A stretch of 64,000 bases of DNA from Spizellomyces punctatus DAOM BR117 (lineage: Eukaryota; Chytridiomycota; Chytridiomycetes; Spizellomycetales; Spizellomycetaceae): positions 151,638-215,637 of the forward strand of contig NW_015971551.1 of NCBI RefSeq assembly GCF_000182565.1, in the 5' to 3' direction. Below the pieces are notes generated by a model. That model saw nothing but the letters and a program-made list of their open reading frames with translations, was not told the origin of the DNA and did no database searches. Below, in pieces: positions 56,854-64,000 of the stretch. The translations under genes were made by a program, and so were the position numbers. The first letter of the stretch is position 1, and each line of letters opens with the position of its first letter.

Positions 56854-59393
56854 ATGAAGCGAGCACGGACACCCCAAAAGTCCCACCCCGCACCAATTGA
56901 TCCCTCTACAGATGATGAAGAATACACTCTCGCCGAAATTGTGGATGACGACAGCGCTTCGGACGGAGACACAGTCTTTTTCTCGGCTGAGAGTGACACG
57001 GAAGAAGTAGATGGAATCAACAGTGCCAGTGAAGAAGAGCCTGCTGAAGATGAAGACGAAGGAGATGATGACGAAGGGGACGAAGACGAGGGGGATGAAA
57101 TTCCAGAAGGAGATGAAGATGAGTTTTCGTCCGATCAGAGTCCTGAGGAAGGGGATGAGTTTGCTAGTTCCGGCGATGACGAAGAGGAGGAGGAAGACGA
57201 TGGTACTGTAAGAGTACTGAGGAAAAAACCCTTGCCCGAGATTGATCCAGTTTACGATGAGGATACGTCGGATGAGGTTGGTTGTGAATGCCTCTGACTT
57301 GGAGATCACTTGAACCCATATGCCTAACCTTGTTACTCGCTCTCACACTAGGAAACGGCCAATACCGTCGGAAACGTGCCAAAAGAGTGGTATGATGAGT
57401 TCCCTCACAGTGGATACACAGTGGACGGAAAGAAGATTATGAAATCTGCGAAAGGAGATCAGCTGGATGCCTTCTTGTCCGCGATGGACGATCCTGATAC
57501 ATGGTAAAATGATTATCGTTCACGGTACCTCTTGATTGTCTCGTTGCTAACCTATTTTGTTGAATAGGCGCTCTGTATACGATAATCTCGAGGACCGGAA
57601 CATTGTACTAACAAAAGAAGAATTGGAGATGATCAAACGAATCCAAAAAGGCGATTTCGCCGATCCAACCTCCAATCCCTATGAGCCAACTGTAGAGTGG
57701 TTTTCTAGCAAGACACAAATAACACCCCTCTCAGCGGCTCCGGAACCCAAACGTCGATTCATTCCGTCAAAGTGGGAAGCTCAGCGCATTATGCACATTG
57801 TACGTGCGATCCGACAGGGGCGCATCGTGCCAGGGAAAAAGGCCGATAAGAAGAAGCAACAGTCCCAGTTTTATTCTATTTGGGACGATGCCACCGAGCC
57901 CACTGATCGCATCATGCACATCCCGCCTCCCAAGGCATCCCTCCCAGAACATGAGGAGTCGTACAACCCGCCAGAAGAGTACTTACCCACTCAACAGGAA
58001 ATAGAAGAATGGGAGAAAACGGATCCACAGGACCGACCAAGAAACTTCGTTCCAAAGAAATACAACAATCTCCGCAATGTTCCTGGGTACAACCGTTTCA
58101 TCCAAGAGCGGTTCGATAGATGCTTGGATTTGTACCTCTGTCCCCGTGTGATTAAAAAGAAACTAAACATTGACCCGGAATCGCTCATTCCCAAACTTCC
58201 AAACCCCCGCGACCTCCAACCCTTCCCAACGACCCTTGCTATTACCTACAAGGGTCATACCGCACGCATCCGAAGCATATCCATCGATCCAACGGGACAA
58301 TACCTCGTTTCTGGCTCTGACGACAACACAGTGAGATTATGGGAGATTGTTTCTGGCCGGTGTCTGAAAACCTGGACCTTTGATGAACCCATCACATTTA
58401 TAACGTGGAACCCCAACAAAGCCCTCTCTCTGATTGCTCTGGCCTCTCATACCAGCGTGTACATTATAACCCCCAAAAAAGCCTCCCCCGAAATCCAATC
58501 AGCAACTGATGCCTTGATTTCGCACATGTGGGCTAACCAAACCAAGCACACAAACGCGGAATGGACCAAGCCAACCGATAAACACGCTGCACAGGGACGG
58601 CTAGTGACGATTCGGTGTGAGAAGAATGTCACGTTTGTTACTTGGCATAGAAAGGGAGACTATTTTGCCACTGTTTCCCCGGATGGAGCGAGCAAATCGA
58701 TTTTGATACATCAATTATCAAAAGGGTTGAGTCAGAATCCGTTTAGGAAGGCGAAAGGGTTGGTTCAACGAGTTTCGTTCCATCCGACGAAACCCTTCTT
58801 TTTCGTAGCAGTAAGTACAAAATTCATTCATTCTTGTCATCTTGATTCCAGACATGTTCTTACATTTTATTTTATTAGACCCAGCGTACAGTCCGGGTAT
58901 ACAACCTCCAAACACAAACCCACCAAAAAACCCTTCAACCCTCCACGAAATGGATTTCCTCCCTTTCTATCCACCCGGCAGGTGACAATCTCATTATTGG
59001 AACCTACGATAAACGCCTGAGTTGGTTCGACATGGATTTGTCTTCGAAACCGTATAAAACCCTCCGGTATCATAAGCAGGCTATTAGGAATGTTTCCTTC
59101 CATTCTCGGTATCCCTTGTTTGCAAGTTGTGGGGATGAAGGCTCGGTTAATATTTTCCATGGGATGGTGTACAATGATTTGATGATGAATCCGTTGATTG
59201 TACCTGTTAAAACGTTGAGGGCGCATGAAGTTGTGGATGGACTGGGTATGTGTCTTTTGTTTTTGAAAACCCCTTTGTTGGCATGTGTTGACCGTAATTT
59301 TCGTTCCTAGGTGCCCTGCACTGTGAATTCCACCCCACCCAACCATGGATATTCTCTTGTGGTGCCGATGCAACAATTAAGCTCTTCTCTTGA
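56854..59393 (+). CDS. ERB1: Ribosome biogenesis protein BOP1/Erb1
   Basis: WD-repeat component of the PeBoW complex (Ytm1-Erb1-Nop7) needed for 27S pre-rRNA processing and 60S assembly. The first exon starts [14 protein letters not shown] and is followed by a very acidic stretch. The BOP1-N domain is diagnostic: [80 protein letters not shown] and [22 protein letters not shown] repeats start with [20 protein letters not shown] and [19 protein letters not shown] and run to the final exon, [20 protein letters not shown], ending at TGA 59391-59393. Introns are few: about 57275-57352, 57506-57567, 58811-58879 and 59246-59309. Confidence 0.93.
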
Positions 59394-59561
59394 TGTGGCG
59401 ATAATGGATTCTATTGTACATAGGGACCTGAAGTACAGCACTGTGTGTGCATTTAATAGATTTATTGCATATTTGCTAGAGTCTTTTGACATGGCGCACA
59501 AATAGAAATAGGTTAAACGGAATAGGATGGCCGTATCAAAAGGAGACTAATAGGCCGCCCA

Positions 59562-62500
59562 TTAGACCCAATCCTCCTCTTCTTCTTGTTCCAGTATACC
59601 GCCCCCATCCAAACAAGTATGCACCAACGAATACAAAAGCCTCTAAAGACACGAGGAACAAGAGTTGCACATGGAACATTTCATAAAATTAATATGAAAT
59701 TAATATACGGACAAGCACGGTACTTACCACGCCCCGCTCACCCACCCAAATCCCAACCTTGTCTTGCATCTCATCCAATCCCATGCCCAAAAATTCTCGT
59801 AGTGTCATGAGAGTCAAGATAATTTGGGATGTAAAAGGATTAAGAGGCGGGAATGATGATAAAAAGCGTTCTTGCTGTACATCCACAAAAGCAAAAAAAA
59901 AAAGTGAGAAACGAGTGAGAGCGTTCACACTGATACGGAAACGATCTTACGGCCGATTCTTCTTTTGCCAGCCATGTCCGAGTTTCATATGCGGTCTTTG
60001 ACGACCAAGAACGTGGCATAGTCGTCACATTCGGCACCAAATAGCTGTTGGCAATCGTATCTCCGATATTCCTGCCACAAACGAATCAAGAAATCAGAAC
60101 GAGCTCAGGTTGAAGCGCCGGAAATGTGGGTATAAAACGCAAACCTAGCAATCCAAGCACTCTCCCGCGTATTCATTGAAATACAACATCGCACAACCTC
60201 ACCCATGCCCTCTAAACAGGCACAAAAACCACATAGCACATTCCAGCCTTTCACCACTGGTGGTGTAAACACATAGGTCGAGGATGGTTCCTTTTCTAGT
60301 ACAACGTAGATCCGGCTGTAATGAAGAATAGACTTGAGGAGAAGGTGGCCTAAATCGGTCTTTGACAGGTGCGTTAAGAGGGCTGTACCCTGCGCAGTGG
60401 ATGGTAGTGTGGTTGTTATCAGGGGAAGGTGGTTCAAGGGGTAATATCTGCGTTGAAAAGATGCTTGTCGTAAGACGGAGGTATGGGTATCGCAGCGAAT
60501 ACGTTGCTCACATGACGCAAGTTCGTTCATCTAGGATGAGGTCAACATCTCGATTGACAGGATTCGGCCCACGTCCCGCCTTTATTACAAAAAGTTACCA
60601 CTCGACAGGTGATGAGGGTATTTCAAAAGAATTGGAGCTCACCCCGCGGAAATCCAGATCTCGCTCCAGTAAATCAACGGCAAACTCGTTCTCCAATGCC
60701 CTTACTAGCGCTCGGTTGGTCAGAAGTCGTTGTCCAGCAATGTAGACGTGGCGGGTTGCGGTTGAGGTGTCAAAGGCGGGTATGGTCCATGTGGCACTTT
60801 TCGGCATCGTAAGAGGAGGAGCAAGTTGGGCTTTGGGCACGGTATCAATTCTGGTTCCCCTTTCTGCTTTTTGGGAAAGTTTTGGTTTGCTCGGTACTAA
60901 TTGAATTCGTCGTCAATTAACAGAAAGATTCTCGCCATTAGGATGTCCAGTAAACCACTCACCTGGTTGCCGGCTTCGCAACATCATAAACTCGTCTAAA
61001 CAAGATTGTACCGAAAACGGTTGACGCAAAGGATGTGCATCATCATTCGGATCCTGATCGTCAATGCCAAGAATCGCGTCGGCTTGTACTGAGACAGTCG
61101 AACTTCCCAAAGAGGCTCCGGTGGTAGGCTCGATCGTCGGGGCATGGGCGCTCCGGATAGGTGAACTGGGAACCGCGGTGAGCTTCGGTTGCGAAAGAAT
61201 TTCATCGCATTTTTGCTCATCAGGTGTTGGGCGTATGACTTCCCTAGTGTCTGGCGCTCCTGAGGGAAAAAACGTCCCAGAAAACCCTCGGTCTTTAACA
61301 TTGGTGCGTTCACCTTGCCCATGACCATCGCCGATCACGGCAGTCGATGAAATCTCTCTGACACCATTTAAGACCCGTGCCAGCGGATCGATCGATTTTA
61401 ATTGCCTGTGATCTTCCAGAACTTCAGCGGATTGCCGTGGACAAACCGAGCGAATTGTGTCAATAAACTCATCGCCCTTGAGTTTCTCGTGATAAGGCAG
61501 CATATCGCGGTATGCATCTTCACGCAAAACAAGCAATTAGGGTATAATGACATTTAACATCCGGTCTTGGTTTGCATACCTCTGCCAACATCAATCCCCT
61601 CAAAATCAAGATCAACAGCAACCGGATCTTCCAATCCCTCCTTCAGAATATCCTGCACAAACCGATCTCTGTCGATAACAACCCGACCCGGGAATATCCG
61701 CTGCATTGCTGCAACAGGGTTCCAATGCATCAGCGCTAGTTCTACCGAGGTGAAACTTTCGAACGCTCGAATGTTGAGGTGTTCGGTGAGTAGGGCTTTA
61801 AAGTTTGGCCACGGATCCGGGTTTGGGTGGAAGGGGTCAGGTCGTGGCAGAGTGGGAGCTGGAGTATCCGAGAGACTAAGCAAGGAGCGAGGTATATTGT
61901 CAGGCCTTCTTGTCCAAACTAACTTTACCGGTAAGTTGCCTCATGGATGCCATATCCCATTCCGCGTCCAATATGGCAGCAACATGATTTGCACTAGCCA
62001 CATTAAAATCAAACAACTTTTCCAATTCTTGGTCAACTTCCATTTCTGCTTTGTCTTTGAGTGGGTTTTCATTGTCTTGATCGGTACTCAGGGACAAGTT
62101 CGTAGTAGGATATGCGTCGAGGACCACTCGCATTGCATCCGAAAAGCATCTGAGAAAGAATCTGATTAATTGGTAAGAAACCACGATGAAATGCCAGAGT
62201 TCGTCCCTACTCTGAAGGCGAATCATCCCGCTTATGACGTCTGGAAAAGCAATTAAAACCCTTTCTTTGTCCAAATATCAAAATGCCCGCCAAACACATA
62301 CTTTGACCCTACTCCCGGTTCACTCGAAGAAGGAAATATAGGTAGCTCTAAACAGGATTCGAACAAATCATATCAACATCCAGAGTAATCTCTTCCACCT
62401 GCATCTCCATACGAAAAAGTACCTATCTGGGTAATCTTCCGTGCTCTTTTTCGACTAGTATTTTCCAAGGCAGCATACTCATGCTCATGTTCAGATTGAA

Positions 62501-64000
62501 TCCAGTGTCCTGCCACTTGTCTGGCACTTTGCTGACTTTGAAAGTCCTCTAGGATGCTCTGTAGGTGGACTCTATCCTCCTGGGACGCTAAAGATTCTGT
62601 GAACAGGTTGAGCTCAATTGATGAATCTGGCTATTGTGCAGTCTCTGAGTGACAGCCCACCGTGCAGAACTTTCTCCAAACCAGGCACTCTTTGGTCTCT
62701 TCCCTCATCTTCCTCATTTTCCTTCAATTCCATCAATGGATCAATCTGTCGAATTCCTTCGACCAATGCGTTAAAGGGTGCATCACTCTCCAGCGAATCT
62801 TCCGGCGGAGGAGTTTTGTTGCCAGCACGTTGGAGAAAGACTATTCGAGAGATCTCTTCAGGGTCATGGCGATTAGCAAAGATGGGGGATTCAAGACATG
62901 TCATTTTTCGGGGCTGGCAAATGGTGAATATTCGGTCTCTATGACGTATTCCGCTTGCGCACTTACCGTACGGCAAAGCATCTCTTCAACTGCACGACGC
63001 ATCCCCTTCGCGCTGCATTCTCCATCCCCAGTATCAGAGACGCCAATATCGCTCGAAGTAGGCAAAACTTCTAGGAGAATATCAACCGCATCTCTTGTAG
63101 CGATAAATCCCTCGTTCCTATTCTGGAATGAGCGACGCGCCATAGCTAGAGCTTGAAAGATTAGACCTACAAGAGCAATTCTGTGCTGCTTCGTCCAACG
63201 AAGTCGTTGGTTTCAGGTATCCGCAAAAGAGGGAGCTTGGCGGACACATCCTTCAGAGATGGTGAAGGTTTGAACAATGGATAGGCGGAGGTCCCAGTGG
63301 TCTTTGCTGGTAGGATGGGCTCTTCGAGTTTGGAAAGCTTCCGTCGTCCATCCAACATGGTACCCCCTTCCCCTGCTTATTACAAACGACCTTCAGTCAC
63401 ATGTCACAAGAGTATCTTGAAACTCTACCTTTGATAGTCCTGACCAGAGCACAGTCCGCCTCCTCTTGCCACTGTCCACGAGCAATCTCCTCTAATATCG
63501 CCATATGCCCCACAAATACAACACCATCTCCTTCCTTCCGAAACATGGTTTCGTCCATCGCCCATTCCTCGTCAAGAAGGTCGTCGAGGATATCTCCCAC
63601 CTCTACATCTTCGCGTTCCAAGCCCAGGGATATTGCAAGCGCATTCAACGTCGGTAAAAGGCTTTCTGTGTCATACTCAGTATTGGGAAAGGGCGCCGCT
63701 GAGCCTCTCAGAGTACGCTGGAAGAAGTCCTCTTCCCAACCTGTGGGCATCATCAGGATTCAATTGGTTGCGGAGAGAACACAGAGCTTTGGAATTGACG
63801 CCAACCTTGATCAAAATCCAGCAGATCTTGTAACTCATTGACGACATCTTTCCTCCAGCTGTCATCTTCGTTGGGATCTATGTACAATTCCATATCGAGG
63901 GTCGTCCGTTTGGTGGGAAGTTGGCGAGCAGCTGCAAGATCAGATCGGATGTGTCATCCAATATACCCATTTTTGGATGTAATGAATCACTGTATCTCAC
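59562..64000 (-). CDS. SHOC1: XPF-like meiotic protein (SHOC1/ZIP2/MZIP2-like), 5' end beyond window
   Basis: Long gene entering from the right edge, with low-complexity and variable N-terminal exons. One is LPTKRTTLDMELYIDPNED near 63870-63910; others encode ALMHWNPVAAMQRIFPGRVV and VDLDFEGIDVGRGM. The C-terminal third reads like an XPF/ERCC4 nuclease-type fold: RHVYIAGQRLLTNRALVRAL, FAVDLLERDLDFR, RDVDLILDERTCVIYYPLNH, LLKSILHYSRIYVVLEKE, FTPPVVKGWNVLCGFCACL and VVRCCISMNTRESAWIAR. It ends in helices with FLSSFPPLNPFTSQIILTL and LREFLGMGLDEM, then LEQEEEEDW and TAA at 59562-59564. The catalytic ERKxxxD is absent, as in SHOC1/Zip2, which stabilise meiotic crossover intermediates with Spo16. 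I am unsure between SHOC1 and another XPF-like homologue. Confidence 0.6.

Noticed and set aside
62340-62365. GGATTCGAAC word resembling a tRNA B box on the minus strand
   Set aside because: No A box, no cloverleaf and no acceptor stem around it; it lies within the SHOC1-like gene.

Overview
The window is nuclear DNA of a fungus and almost certainly from an early-diverging (zoosporic, chytrid-like) lineage. Evidence for this: dense protein genes on both strands, many short GT..AG introns (mostly 50-80 bp) and fungal housekeeping orthologues (LAS1, Erb1/BOP1, PAC1/LIS1). Alongside these are several proteins that keep an animal-like architecture lost or altered in yeasts: an ATG16 with a C-terminal WD40 propeller, a KAT14/CSRP2BP-like acetyltransferase, a plasma-membrane-type Ca2+-ATPase with an animal-PMCA-like calmodulin-binding signature, and a myosin II regulatory light chain with the classic phosphosite. 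No prokaryotic operons, CRISPR arrays, rRNA genes or convincing tRNA genes were seen.

Left part (1-31 kb) is compact and housekeeping-rich: a tandem PH-domain protein (-), mitochondrial serine hydroxymethyltransferase (+), TFIID subunit TAF8 (-), WD40-type ATG16 (+), an F-box/propeller-like protein (+), LIS1/PAC1 (-), XPF/ERCC4 endonuclease (+), an EGF-bearing type I membrane protein (+), V-ATPase subunit E (-), U2AF large subunit (+), dolichyl-diphosphatase (-), LAS1 (+), tryptophanyl-tRNA synthetase (-) and the GPI-transamidase subunit PIG-S (+). Most neighbours are divergent pairs sharing 150-470 bp promoters, or convergent pairs with short 3' gaps.

Middle part (31-52 kb) is looser, with long A-tracts, microsatellites and degenerate repeats. 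It carries an RCHY1-type CHY/RING ubiquitin ligase (+), casein kinase 2 alpha (-), a 2.9 kb gene-poor gap with imperfect repeats, a PMCA-type Ca2+-ATPase with a 528 bp repeat-filled intron (-), mitochondrial ribosomal protein uL24m (+), myosin regulatory light chain (-), phosphopantothenoylcysteine decarboxylase (+) followed by a decayed copy of its own 3' end, the KAT14-like acetyltransferase (-), and an intronless nuclease-fold candidate (-) next to a tandem 180-190 bp repeat.

Right part (52-64 kb) has an unknown coiled-coil protein (+), a short-chain dehydrogenase (+), a 1.6 kb region without a recognised gene but with a TATA box and structured GC-rich DNA, the ribosome-biogenesis WD protein BOP1/Erb1 (+), and a long gene on the minus strand that runs off the right edge and resembles the meiotic XPF-like protein SHOC1/ZIP2.

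There is no single pathway cluster. Recurrent themes are WD40 proteins, ribosome maturation (LAS1, BOP1, uL24m), XPF-family proteins (true nuclease plus a meiotic-type homologue), and Ca2+/actomyosin functions. Exon joins were made by eye from splice signals and protein conservation, so gene ends are firmer than internal exon borders.
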